From contig JBOGUF010000161.1 of the NCBI GenBank assembly GCA_050696075.1, positions 1-49,122 on the forward strand: 49,122 nt of DNA, written 5' to 3'. The stretch comes from JBOGUF01 sp050696075. Lineage in GTDB: Bacteria; Chloroflexota; Chloroflexia; Thermomicrobiales; UBA6265. Below are positions 32,036 to 40,467 of the stretch, piece after piece (position 1 is the stretch's first letter; the number at the start of each line of letters is the position of its first letter). The position numbers and the translations under genes were made by a program. A model generated the notes under the pieces. The model was not told the origin of the DNA. It searched no databases and saw only the letters and a list, made by a program, of their open reading frames with translations.

Positions 32036-33034
32036 ATGACCGAACTGACCATTGCCTTGTTGCAAATGACGGCCCGCGACGGCGACCAGGCGGCGAACCT
32101 CACCAAAGGGGAGGCATTCTGCCGCCGGGCGCGGGCGTTGGGCGCCGACGTCGCCCTCTTCCCGGAGATGTGGAGCGTCGGGTACACCTCGGCCATCCCT
32201 TGCCCGCCTGACGCGCCGGACCTTTGGCGCGCGCCTGGTCGCTGGGCCACCAACGGTAGCGAACCCGCTTTCCCGCACCTGGCCGACGTCTGGAAGGGCC
32301 TGGCAATCGGGCGGGACGATCCGTTCGTCCTTCATTTCCGAAACCTGGCGCGTGAGCTGGAGATGGCGATCGCGCTCACCTACCTCGAACGGTGGGACGG
32401 TCTGCCGCGCAATGCGATGTCGCTCATCGACCGGCACGGCGAGATCGTCTTCACCTATGCCAAGGTCCACACCTGCGATTTCTCGTGGCACGAGGCGGCG
32501 TTGACCCCCGGCGACGACTTCTACGTCGGCACGCTCGACACGGCGAAGGGCGACGTGCAGATCGGCGCCATGATCTGCTACGACCGCGAGTTCCCGGAGA
32601 GCGCCCGTATCCTGATGCTGAAGGGCGCCGAGATTATTCTCACACCCAACGCCTGCGACCTGGAGGCGAACCGGATCGGCCAGTTCCGCGCGCGCGCCTG
32701 CGAGAATATGGTCGGCGTGGCGATGACGAACTACGCGGGACCGGGCCTCGGCCACTCAGTCGCGTTTGACCCGATAGGCTTCGACGACAAGGGCTGCTCG
32801 CGCAACAGCCTGCTCGTCGAAGCGGGCGAAAACGAGGACGTCTATCTGGCCCGCTTCGATCTGGACACCCTGCGCGACTACCGCCGGCGCGAAACCTGGG
32901 GCAATGCTTTCCGCCGGCCGCATCTGTACGGTCGGCTGACCTCGCTCGCCGTGGCGGAACCCTTTCTCCGGGTCGATGCCGCGGGCGAGCGGTACGACCC
33001 GACCCGGCGCACGGCTGGGCGGCACGGTTCTTGA
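32036..33034 (+). CDS. Carbon-nitrogen hydrolase (nitrilase superfamily)
   Basis: A 332-residue hydrolase with the complete catalytic triad: E44 in ALFPEMWSVGY, K143 in FTYAKVHTCDFS and C181 in GAMICYDREFPESA. It would cleave an amide or N-carbamoyl bond in the cytoplasm; the branch is not clear from sequence. The C-terminal extension (RRPHLYGRLTSLAVAEPFLR) resembles the aliphatic amidase/N-carbamoylase-type proteins. ATG 32036 follows GGAG by eight bases. It is monocistronic or paired loosely with the secreted protein 60 bp downstream. Confidence 0.9.
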   Translation: MTELTIALLQMTARDGDQAANLTKGEAFCRRARALGADVALFPEMWSVGYTSAIPCPPDAPDLWRAPGRWATNGSEPAFPHLADVWKGLAIGRDDPFVLHFRNLARELEMAIALTYLERWDGLPRNAMSLIDRHGEIVFTYAKVHTCDFSWHEAALTPGDDFYVGTLDTAKGDVQIGAMICYDREFPESARILMLKGAEIILTPNACDLEANRIGQFRARACENMVGVAMTNYAGPGLGHSVAFDPIGFDDKGCSRNSLLVEAGENEDVYLARFDLDTLRDYRRRETWGNAFRRPHLYGRLTSLAVAEPFLRVDAAGERYDPTRRTAGRHGS

Positions 33035-33095
33035 TCGCCGTGGCGATCATGGAAGTCCGCGGCATGATGCACCGTTACCGCAAGGAGACGCACCA

Positions 33096-33941
33096 ATGAC
33101 CCGCTGCCGTCTGTTGATCGTCCTCGGTTTGTCCTCGGCGGTGCTGATCGGTGGGCTGGCTGACGCTACGGTGGCGCAAGAGGCGACACCCGACGTCGCC
33201 TGCGCCGTCGAGCCGCGCGCGCCGGAGGAGGTGCAATCGGTGATGGGCTCGCCGCCAGCGCCGGACTTGCCGGCGCTGGCGGCGGAGTTGCCAGAGGGGG
33301 AGTCGGTCGACGCCGAGACGGTCGCCGCGCTGGAGGAGACGGTGGAGCTAGTCCGCGCCTGTGCCGAGGCGGGCGATCTGCCGCGCCTGCTCGCCCTCTA
33401 CAGTGACGACTACATTGCCGCCGAGGTCGCGCCCACCGAAGCGACTCCGATCGTGCCCGGCCAGCCGCCCGAGGAGGCCGGCACGCTACCGGCCGGATCG
33501 CCGGTCCCGCCGGCCGCGCCGACCGTTCGCGAGGCGCACTTGCTCCCCGATGGCCGGATCGCGGCAGAGATCGTGACGGGCGATCGGGTCGAGCTCGTCC
33601 TTTTCCGCTACGACGAGGAGCGCCAGTTCTGGCAGATCGACGGGGTTGTGGCGTTGACCACCGAATCGACAACTCCGGCCGCGGATCAGCCCGCGGCGGT
33701 CGACGCGGCATTGGCAGACGCCGCGGCCCAACTCGGCGTCGACGCGGCAGAGTTGACCGTAACCACGGTCGAGGCGCGGGAGTGGCCGGACGCCTCCCTC
33801 GGCTGCCCGAAGCCGGACGAGGTCTACGCCCAGGTCATCACCCCCGGTTACCTGATCGTCGTCGAGGCCGCCGGGCAAGCGCTGGAGTACCACGGGGATG
33901 AACACGGAAACGTGGTGCTCTGCGAAGACGAGGCGAGTTAG
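33096..33941 (+). CDS. Secreted protein of unknown function
   Basis: A 281-residue protein with a signal peptide (CRLLIVLGLSSAVLIGGLAD, cleavage near TVAQEA). Two parts follow: a helical segment with SVDAETVAALEETVELVRAC and a strand segment EAHLLPDGRIAAEIVTGDRV, resembling NTF2-like folds; and a C-terminal module with EWPDASLGCPKPDEVYAQVI and TPGYLIVVEAAGQALEYHGD, a small Cys-containing domain that I have seen only as uncharacterised in secreted proteins of this type of bacterium. The two cysteines (in LGCP and VVLCED) could form a disulfide. ATG 33096 follows AAGGAG by eight bases. It is convergent with, and overlaps, the Uma2 remnant. Confidence 0.7.
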   Translation: MTRCRLLIVLGLSSAVLIGGLADATVAQEATPDVACAVEPRAPEEVQSVMGSPPAPDLPALAAELPEGESVDAETVAALEETVELVRACAEAGDLPRLLALYSDDYIAAEVAPTEATPIVPGQPPEEAGTLPAGSPVPPAAPTVREAHLLPDGRIAAEIVTGDRVELVLFRYDEERQFWQIDGVVALTTESTTPAADQPAAVDAALADAAAQLGVDAAELTVTTVEAREWPDASLGCPKPDEVYAQVITPGYLIVVEAAGQALEYHGDEHGNVVLCEDEAS

Positions 33942-34423
33942 CGGAAGATGTCGGCCACACGGAGCGGACGAAGGGTGGGGAGCACGTCGCCACCGTCGAG
34001 GAGGTCGTGCTCGGTCAAGATGACCGGCTCGCGGCCCGCGCCGTCGACCAGTACGCTCTTCGTCTCGGGAAAGGCGACCTAAATGAGGGGGATGCCGGCC
34101 TCGCGGTACGCTTCGACCTTCTCCATCACCTCGCGTCTCGTGTTGGATGGCGAGACGACCTCGATCGCCAGCGTTGGGATACAGACGTGCGTCGTGAAGT
34201 CCCGTTCGTCCGGTGGCGGGAGATCCTCGTTCGCGATAAACGCCGCGGCCGGAGCGAGCACGGTATCCGGGTCCCGGCGGAGGCGGTATCCGCACTCCCC
34301 GACGGTGGCGATACCGGCCTGCTCGTTCTCGGCCAGGACGATCAGGGGACGTGCTAGCCGGGCGGCAACGATGCCGTACGCAAAGCTCGCGATGGTTCGC
34401 TTCCTGATTTCTCCCCGAATCAG
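33938..34423 (-). pseudogene. Uma2-family (DUF820) gene, N-terminally truncated, with an amber codon
   Basis: Reading leftward from 34423: LIRGEIRKRTIASFAYGI, then DPDTVLAPAAAFIANEDL, IPTLAIEVVSPSNTRREVME and REAGIPLI, a TAG at 34079-34081, then VAFPETKSVLVDGAG and DLLDGGDVLPTLRPLRVADI to a TAA. The intact paralogue at 41968-42516 has Trp (TGG) at the amber position (RLIWVAFP), so one G-to-A change made the stop. Two stops (TAG, TAA) lie directly before the conserved LIRGEI, so the N-terminus is gone as well. Uma2 proteins have a PD-(D/E)XK-type nuclease fold. Confidence 0.85.
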
Positions 34424-34485
34424 TTACTACCTGTAGCCGTTGCTCGGCAGTGCGTCCAGGTCTGAGGCGGTTGCCAATGGCGTTG

Positions 34486-35403
34486 TCACCGTATGCCTCC
34501 TTCGATCCGCTGATACGTCACCCAGCGGCCGACTTCGCGGAAGCCGGCGGAGTGGTAGAGGGCGCAGGCGGGGTCGGTGTTGCAGTAGACGATGGCGGTG
34601 TGCAGGCCGCGGGCGCGCATGCGGCGCAGCCCTTCGTGGAGAACGGCCTGGGTGAGGCCGCGGCGGCGGTACTCGGCGCGGGCGCCGACCGGCTCGAACT
34701 CGGCCGTGCCGCCGTCATCGTCCGGCCAGGCCAGGGCATAGGCGGCGTAGCGGCCGTCCGGCGCGACGGCGACCAGATCGAGGTCGGGAGCGTAGCCGTC
34801 GAGGGCGCGGAGGTACCGGTAGGCCGCGAGGGTGAACCACGAGGGATGCCAGACGTCGCGGTGGACGGCGACGCGCTCCGCGTCCTCCGCCTCGCTCGCG
34901 ACCTGGCGCACGACGAAACCGGCGGCGGGTTCGGCGTGGGGTATGGGTGTAGCCAGATCGCGCGCCAGGCAGAGCATCGGCCGCTCATCGCTCGGCGCAA
35001 ACCCTTCGGCGGTGACGAACGGGCGGAGCGGATCGTCGTCGCCGAAGACGATCACCGAGAGCGGCGGTGGATGGTCGAGTGCGCGCCGGCGCTCCTCGGC
35101 CCAAGCCAGCATCTCCCGCTCGATGGCCCCCTCGCCGCGCACGTCACGGTGTACTTGCAGTTCCACCGCGCAACGCTTCGGATAGAACCAGGCAAAGCCG
35201 AGCAGCCTACCGTCCGCCCCTTCCCAGAGGCGGTCGCGCTCTTCTGGCACAACGTCGCCCGGCATCGCCCGTTGCCGCCACAACAGATCGCCAACATGGA
35301 AATACCCGCCGGTCGGCCCGTAGACGCGCCAATGCTCGGCGAGGAAGGCGCGCATACGAGCCAGGTCCCGGTCGTCGCGGTAGGGGCGGTTGGTGATAAT
35401 CAT
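34486..35403 (-). CDS. GNAT-family acetyltransferase (two-domain)
   Basis: A 305-residue protein. The C-terminal half is a clear GNAT domain: FEPVGARAEYRRRGLTQAVL contains motif A (R-x-x-G-L/x-G/A type acetyl-CoA loop), followed by AIVYCNTDPACALYHSAGF (motif B). The N-terminal half (TNRPYRDDRDLARMRAFLAE) is a degenerate GNAT-like domain, the usual arrangement of tandem-GNAT proteins. The acceptor is unknown. ATG 35403 follows AAGGAA. Confidence 0.85.
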   Translation of the reverse strand: MIITNRPYRDDRDLARMRAFLAEHWRVYGPTGGYFHVGDLLWRQRAMPGDVVPEERDRLWEGADGRLLGFAWFYPKRCAVELQVHRDVRGEGAIEREMLAWAEERRRALDHPPPLSVIVFGDDDPLRPFVTAEGFAPSDERPMLCLARDLATPIPHAEPAAGFVVRQVASEAEDAERVAVHRDVWHPSWFTLAAYRYLRALDGYAPDLDLVAVAPDGRYAAYALAWPDDDGGTAEFEPVGARAEYRRRGLTQAVLHEGLRRMRARGLHTAIVYCNTDPACALYHSAGFREVGRWVTYQRIEGGIR

Positions 35404-35454
35404 GGGTGGTTCCTTGGAGAAGATGCGACCGTCGTCACGGGTGTTGTCGACCGG

Positions 35455-36333
35455 TTACCGGTACGTTCGTCTGACATCCTGAGGTGCTGCGCGAATAGCT
35501 TCTTCGGCAATGGCGCTCAATGTTGCTATCTCACGTAGCATAGCTACTGGGATCGAGACGCCAAGAGCCGTGAGCGCGGGGTGCAGGCGTTCGACCTCGG
35601 CGCAGAGGGCGCGGATCACACGGAGCGTTTCCGCTGGGTCGATCGTCCAGCCCAAATGGGGCAGGCGTGCGTTGAGGTCGGGTTCGAGCGGTCGATTCGT
35701 CGTCGGCAGCCACGGATTCGGCCCGTCCGGAAGCTCCACTAGGCGCCAGAGGGCGATGAAGGCGGTCGTGAGCAGATCGATCTGGCTGGCCGCTTGCCGG
35801 CTCGCGCCACGACCGGCGTACTTGATGGCGATCGGCGTCATGGCCCAGAAATAGGACAGCCAGTGGTTCGCCTGAGCCTGCCGCTCGGCCGGGGTCAGTG
35901 GCGGCGGGGTCAGGATCGGGATGTCGGCGCGATTGACGAGCAGCGTCGTGGCGGCCGGCCGCTGGGCCTGGCTGGTGGGGCCGATGTTCCAATCGACCTC
36001 GATGGGACCGGTGTAGAGCACGAGTTGAAAGTGACCACCGGGCATGCTGTTCGATGGAATCCTCTCCGGCTGAACAAGAATGGGCGTACCGACGCGCCGA
36101 TAGAGGGCTGGGCGCTCAAGGAGGAAGGCCGAAAAGTGCTCATCCTGCACCGCGACGTGCAGGTCGAAGTCGCTCCACTCGTCGGCTTCGCCGCGTCCGA
36201 ATGAACCGGAGAGCCAGACCGCGCTCACCCGGTTGTCGCCTTCCAAGGCCTGGACGATCCGACCCAAGAGGGCATCGCGCTCGCACGCATAGCGTTTCAG
36301 GCTTGGGATCTCTTGAGGCGTGTCGGAAGCCAT
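35455..36333 (-). CDS. Nucleotidyltransferase-domain protein
   Basis: A 292-residue protein with the NTase signature VWLSGSFGRGEADEWSDFDL (about residues 37-56), a second catalytic Asp strand near IEVDWNIGPT, and a helical C-terminal domain containing HWLSYFWAMTPIAIKYAGRG. This is the aminoglycoside-adenylyltransferase-like group, but no substrate can be named. ATG 36333 shares its A with the TGA of the decayed YELWD gene upstream (TGATG), so the two were translationally coupled. A longer reading from 36504 only adds the decayed gene in the wrong frame. Confidence 0.78.
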   Translation of the reverse strand: MASDTPQEIPSLKRYACERDALLGRIVQALEGDNRVSAVWLSGSFGRGEADEWSDFDLHVAVQDEHFSAFLLERPALYRRVGTPILVQPERIPSNSMPGGHFQLVLYTGPIEVDWNIGPTSQAQRPAATTLLVNRADIPILTPPPLTPAERQAQANHWLSYFWAMTPIAIKYAGRGASRQAASQIDLLTTAFIALWRLVELPDGPNPWLPTTNRPLEPDLNARLPHLGWTIDPAETLRVIRALCAEVERLHPALTALGVSIPVAMLREIATLSAIAEEAIRAAPQDVRRTYR

Positions 36334-36504
36334 CACGTGCGCGGTCTTTCGGCCAGCGTCAGCGCCGCTCCCGTGGCGACGGGCGCGTCCAGATGTCAGC
36401 GTATTCGCGCGACGGATGCGTGTCGGCGGCCAATTGCACGTGTCCGTTGTGTATGTGCCCACCAGATTGCTACTGTCCGTGTCCCAAAGCTCGTAGGTCG
36501 TCAT
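36333..36504 (-). pseudogene. Decayed second copy of the YELWD small protein
   Basis: Starts at ATG 36504 as MTTYELWDTDSSNLVGTYTT, matching the intact 78-residue protein at 20975, then loses frame. The end of the family, PVATGAALTLAERPRT and TGA (36335-36333), is found in another frame. A net deletion of a few codons plus a frameshift accounts for it. Confidence 0.65.
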
Positions 36505-36587
36505 AGATCACCATTTGCTGCAACTGGTACGACCTTCTTGTTCGCACCCGCCACGGTCCGCATTATCCACGACCCCACGGTATCGTG

Positions 36588-36618
36588 CTTGTAGGGGCAC
36601 CCGGTCTGCCCCTACAAG
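36588..36618. repeat. Inverted repeat CTTGTAGGGGCA...TGCCCCTACAAG
   Basis: Perfect 12-bp arms with a 7-base loop, intergenic, just beyond the terminator of the LPNTG protein gene. The TGTAGGGGC palindrome type is a common dispersed intergenic repeat in GC-rich bacteria. No second full copy is in this window. Confidence 0.7.
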
Positions 36619-36640
36619 ATGCCCGCCCAATAGGAACAGA

Positions 36641-36674
36641 GAAAAAGCCCCTCTCCCGCGCATCGGGAGAGGGG
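36641..36674 (-). terminator. Rho-independent terminator of the LPNTG protein gene
   Basis: On the minus strand an 11-bp perfect stem (CCCCTCTCCCG with CGGGAGAGGGG, 5-base loop) is followed by GCTTTTTCTC. It lies 23 bp after the stop at 36697. The stem is a copy of the dispersed palindrome that encodes the Lon tail at 15678, so this repeat doubles as a terminator. Confidence 0.8.
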
Positions 36675-36696
36675 TTGGGGGTGAGGGCTGCCAACT

Positions 36697-39600
36697 CTAT
36701 GCCGCCCGCTTCACCGCCATCGTCGGGCGGGTACGGCGGACGATGAAGAGGAGGAGCAGGCCGCCGAGGCCGCCGGCGATGGACCAGAGGGCGGCGTGGC
36801 CGGCGGTGCCGGGGGCGGGGCCGACCCCGACCCCGGTGTTCGGGAGCTGGCTGACGTCCTTCTTGCCGCAGTTGTAGACGAAGACGTCCGTGTCGCCGCC
36901 GTTCTGAACCAGGACGTTGCCGGCGGAGTCAACATGGTCTGCCTCGGCGTGGCACCAGTCGCCGGTTGTCTCATCCAGGCCGTAGGCGCCGTCGTCCAGG
37001 TTGGCGAAGGTGGCCAGGCCGTTCAGGTTCGTCGTGCGGCGGACGATCGGGTCGCCGCCGCTGGTCTGTAACTCAAACTCGGCGCCGGAGCCGAAGTTCA
37101 CGCACTCCTGCTCCCAGTTGTACGTGTTGTCGTCCTTGCCCTGGCAAAGGAACTTGTGGATCGTGATCGAGCCGCTCGGTCCTTGCGTGGGCGGGATGTT
37201 GTACCAGTTGCAGGTGACCTCCTGCCCGGCCTTGACCGGCAGGATGATGCGCAAACCCGTCGAGTCGTCGTAGGTGAAGGAGACGCTGCCGTTGGCGTCG
37301 AAACAGCCGACGACGTAGACGGCGACATTGATGTTGTTCGGCGGCAGCTCGGTGACGACGTAGTTGCCCGCGGCGAGGTTCTCGAAGAAGGCGATCCCCT
37401 GCTGACCGGTGGTGGCATTCTCGTCGTAGCCTTGCGGGCCGTCGGCGTTGAAGGTGACGTCTTGGACCGCGTCGTCGCAGTCCTGGAGGTAGTTGCCGCC
37501 GCCGTACCCCTCCGGGCAGAGGCGCTTCTGGATCGTGATTTGGGCGTCTGCGCGCAGGTCCGCCGGAATGTTGAACCAGTCGCAGTCGAAGGCCTGCCCG
37601 TCGGCGTCGACCTCGATGTAGCCGTTGCCATCGCCCAGGTTTAATTCAAAGACGTCGCCGCCGTTGACCGCGCAGAAGGCAACCGGGGCGGCGAACTCGT
37701 CCGGCACGTCTTCGGAGATCTGGTAGGTATTCGGGTTCGCGATGTTGTCGAAGAAGACCCCGCCGTTGCCGTCGGTGGTGTCGACGCGCGGCTCGATCTC
37801 GCCGAAACCGGTGACGAAGAAGGTGACGCCCTCGGTCGGTTTGTCGCAGTCGGCGAGGAAGTCGGCGTAGGAGGCGTCGCCGTTGTAGCCGGTCGGGCAG
37901 GTGTACTTGGTGATTGCCAGCGTGCCGGGGTCGAACTGCTGGACCGGGATGTTGTACCAGTCGCAGACAACCGCCTGGCCGTCGGCCAGATCAAGCGCGA
38001 TGCCGCCCTGTTGCGTGTACTCGAACGGGACCACGTCGTCGCTGGTCGCCATCGAGCAGTAGACGAAGACGTCGGTAACGTCGTTGGGAACGTCCTCGTT
38101 GATCACGTACTCGCCGGCTTCCAAACCGTCGAAGGCGGCGATGCCGGGTCCGGGGTCGTTGATGATGACCGTGTCGGCGCTGTTGGCGTAGCCGTTGGGG
38201 CCGTCGATGGTGAACTCGACACCCTCGACGCCCTCATCGTGGCAGTCCTCGAAATAGTTGCCGTCGTCGTAGCCGGGCGGGCAGACCGCCTTGTGCAACT
38301 CGATGTAACCGGTCGCCGCGGGCGGCTCCGGGGCATCGAACGGCGGGATATTGAACCAATCGCAGGAGACCTGCTGACCGGTGCCGTCGATGCCGAAGCT
38401 GGTCGCGCCGTTGACGACATCCTTGGCGTACGGTGAGCCGTCATTGACGTTGCAGACCAGGACGATCTCATCGACGCCGGCCGGCACGTCTTCGGTCAGG
38501 AAATAGGTGCCGGGAACGAGCTCGCCATAAACGACGCGACCGCTGCCGCTGGTGACCTTGACGCGCTCGAAGGCCGGGTCTTCCTGGCGGGTGAGGGTGA
38601 AGGTAACGCCCGCGGTGACATCCGGGCAGTTCTCGAGCAACTCGGCATAGAAGGCGCCCTCGGCGTCGTAGTCGCTCGGGCAGGTGTGCTTGACGACTTC
38701 GAGGCGGGCGTTCTCGAATTGCTGGATCGGGATGGCGTACCAGTCGCAGACGACCGCCTGGCCCTCGGCGAGATCGATCGCGATGCTGCCCTGATCCGGC
38801 TCATCGAAGGGAACCACCTCGTCGCTGTCGGCCATCGAGCAGTAGACGAAGCGGTCGGTGAGGTCGCCGGGGATGTCCGCGTAGAAGACGTACGTGCCGG
38901 CTTCGAGGTCGCTAAAGGCGGCGATGCCGGGTCCGGGGTCGTTGATGATGACCGTGTCGGCGCTGTTGGCGTAGCCGTTGGGGCCGTCGATGGTGAACTC
39001 GACGCCCTCGACGCCCTCATCGTGGCAATCTTCGAAATAGTTGCCGGCGTCGTAACCCGGCGGGCAGACCGCCAGGTGCAACTCGATGTAGCCGGCGCCG
39101 TTCTGGGCGGCCTGGAAGTCGTCCTCGATCTCCTGGTCGTCGCCGTCGCCCTCTTCGGGTTGCTGAACTTGCTCCTGGCCCTGGTCCTGGTCCTGGTCTT
39201 CGGCGTCGTCCGCTTCGATCTGCTCCCCGCCGTCCGCGCCGTCCTCACCGTCCTGGCTGCCTTCGTCGCCCTCGAACCCGGGGATGACGAAGAAGTCGCA
39301 GGCGATGCGGTCGTCGCCTGTCGAGACGTCGACCGCGCCGTCGCTCAGCTCGGCGGGCGCGACGTCGGTGGGGCCGCCGCCGTCGGCCTGGTTGCCGGGG
39401 AAGGTCAAGCAGAAGGCGACGTTCGCCGCCTCCTCGCCCTCGGCCAGGTCGACGAGCTGGTAGTCGCCGGGGGTGAGGTCGACGATCGGGGCACGGCCGG
39501 AGATGCCGTAGGCGCCGGTCTGGACAGTCAGGATCTCGGCCCCGTTTTCCTCCAGCCGGAAGGGGTTGCCATTGACATCCTCGGCGCAGTTGGCGACGAA

Positions 39601-40095
39601 AGCGTCGTAGCTGGAAGCGGGGTCGAAGCCGGCCGGACAGACATATTTGTAGGCGGAGATGGAGCCGCGGTCGCAATCATCATCGAACTCGGTGGTGAAG
39701 CTGACCGAGGCTGACTCGCCGTCGGCGAGCGGGCCGACCTCTTGCGGGTCGGGCGCGATGCCGCAGGAGGGCGGGACGCTCTCCTCGACGGTAAAGGTGA
39801 GGTCCTCGGCCGTGTCGACCGTGAAGCTGACCGAACCGTCGAGCGTCGATTCGAGCGGACCGTAGGTCGCTCCGTCGGAGGCGGTAACGGTGAAGCGGGC
39901 GAAGGGGAGCGGCGTGGCGCCGTCCGGCCCGAAGCTCTGGACCTGAATCGTGGCGGTCCCGTCCTGCGCGCTCGCCTGGCTCAACCCTGCCAGGGGCACG
40001 AGTGCCAGGACGGCGATGACGGTGACCAGGACGCGGAGCATGCGGAGCGAGCGTGCCGCCCCGCCGCCACCGAGTCCCCAACCGATCGTGTTCAT
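36697..40095 (-). CDS. Large LPNTG-anchored surface protein with repeated Cys-containing SpaA-like domains
   Basis: A 1132-residue surface protein. ATG 40095 follows GGGAGGG. Residues 1-43 are a signal peptide (LRVLVTVIAVLALVPLAGLS, cleavage near ASAQDG). Seven or so repeats of about 110-140 residues follow, each opening like YIELHKAVCPPGYDDGNYFE with a cysteine pair, a DGPNGY or equivalent strand, a LEAGxYxxxEDVP strand (typical of SpaA/prealbumin-like folds) and ending CDWYNIP. An acidic linker (EQIEADDAEDQDQDQGQEQV) lies near residue 270. The C-terminus is SQLPNTGVGVG, a hydrophobic helix and RRTRPTMAVKRAA, a classic sortase signal. No sortase gene is in the window. It is probably an adhesin or cell-wall stalk; four conserved cysteines per repeat suggest disulfides rather than isopeptides. 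Confidence 0.88.
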   Translation of the reverse strand: MNTIGWGLGGGGAARSLRMLRVLVTVIAVLALVPLAGLSQASAQDGTATIQVQSFGPDGATPLPFARFTVTASDGATYGPLESTLDGSVSFTVDTAEDLTFTVEESVPPSCGIAPDPQEVGPLADGESASVSFTTEFDDDCDRGSISAYKYVCPAGFDPASSYDAFVANCAEDVNGNPFRLEENGAEILTVQTGAYGISGRAPIVDLTPGDYQLVDLAEGEEAANVAFCLTFPGNQADGGGPTDVAPAELSDGAVDVSTGDDRIACDFFVIPGFEGDEGSQDGEDGADGGEQIEADDAEDQDQDQGQEQVQQPEEGDGDDQEIEDDFQAAQNGAGYIELHLAVCPPGYDAGNYFEDCHDEGVEGVEFTIDGPNGYANSADTVIINDPGPGIAAFSDLEAGTYVFYADIPGDLTDRFVYCSMADSDEVVPFDEPDQGSIAIDLAEGQAVVCDWYAIPIQQFENARLEVVKHTCPSDYDAEGAFYAELLENCPDVTAGVTFTLTRQEDPAFERVKVTSGSGRVVYGELVPGTYFLTEDVPAGVDEIVLVCNVNDGSPYAKDVVNGATSFGIDGTGQQVSCDWFNIPPFDAPEPPAATGYIELHKAVCPPGYDDGNYFEDCHDEGVEGVEFTIDGPNGYANSADTVIINDPGPGIAAFDGLEAGEYVINEDVPNDVTDVFVYCSMATSDDVVPFEYTQQGGIALDLADGQAVVCDWYNIPVQQFDPGTLAITKYTCPTGYNGDASYADFLADCDKPTEGVTFFVTGFGEIEPRVDTTDGNGGVFFDNIANPNTYQISEDVPDEFAAPVAFCAVNGGDVFELNLGDGNGYIEVDADGQAFDCDWFNIPADLRADAQITIQKRLCPEGYGGGNYLQDCDDAVQDVTFNADGPQGYDENATTGQQGIAFFENLAAGNYVVTELPPNNINVAVYVVGCFDANGSVSFTYDDSTGLRIILPVKAGQEVTCNWYNIPPTQGPSGSITIHKFLCQGKDDNTYNWEQECVNFGSGAEFELQTSGGDPIVRRTTNLNGLATFANLDDGAYGLDETTGDWCHAEADHVDSAGNVLVQNGGDTDVFVYNCGKKDVSQLPNTGVGVGPAPGTAGHAALWSIAGGLGGLLLLFIVRRTRPTMAVKRAA
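38132..38309. repeat. Recently duplicated segment of the LPNTG protein, copy A
   Basis: About 178 bp nearly identical to 38915-39092 (783 bp away, 261 codons), covering GYIELHKAVCPPGYDDG through GPGIAAF. Differences are mostly silent, pointing to recent duplication or gene conversion of a two-domain unit. Confidence 0.8.
38915..39092. repeat. Recently duplicated segment of the LPNTG protein, copy B
   Basis: Partner of 38132-38309; the protein differs only at a few residues (HLAVCPPGYDAG for HKAVCPPGYDDG) before the copies diverge at ADIPGD against EDVPND. Confidence 0.8.
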
Positions 40096-40467
40096 TGAAG
40101 CCCTCCCCCGCGCCGGCGGTCTCTCCTGTGGCCGCTTGGGCGCCGGTCTGCGCGTCTGTGTTCGCGTTCGTCTCGTCCGATAGCGCGCGGCCTCCCTCTG
40201 TGCCTCCGCGCGTTGTGTTCCACCATCTTCAACGCGCCGTCGCGGGCGCCGGTTTCGGAGTGCGGGGTAGGGCGAGAGCGAACCGGGGCGGCGCGCGGTG
40301 TGCCCGACGGGTGGTTGGACGGCGGGTGGCGAGCGCGTGCGGGCACGTGGGGTATGGATGAGAGTATAGCAGGCGAGGCGTTCGGCGTTCGGCGGTGATT
40401 CCGCTGCCCGCATATTGCGGTTCGGCGGATGGGCAAGCCGGGACCGAGGAAAGGATGGACTTTCGGC
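40096..40467. other. Divergent region between LPNTG protein and DinB-like gene
   Basis: About 370 bp, low in coding signal, with a short heptad array at 40375-40395. Promoters of both neighbours must lie here; GGTATGGATGAGAGTATAGC near 40352-40370 is the AT-richest stretch. I see no gene. Confidence 0.45.
40375..40395. repeat. Heptameric tandem repeat, units GAGGCGT, TCGGCGT, TCGGCGG
   Basis: Three adjacent 7-mers. The first equals the unit at 30699; the others differ by two or three bases. It links the GAGGCGT and TCGGTAC types of array. Confidence 0.75.

Noticed and set aside
38132..39092. Mobile element or CRISPR in the repeated part of the LPNTG gene
   Set aside because: Repeats are in frame and encode domains of one protein.
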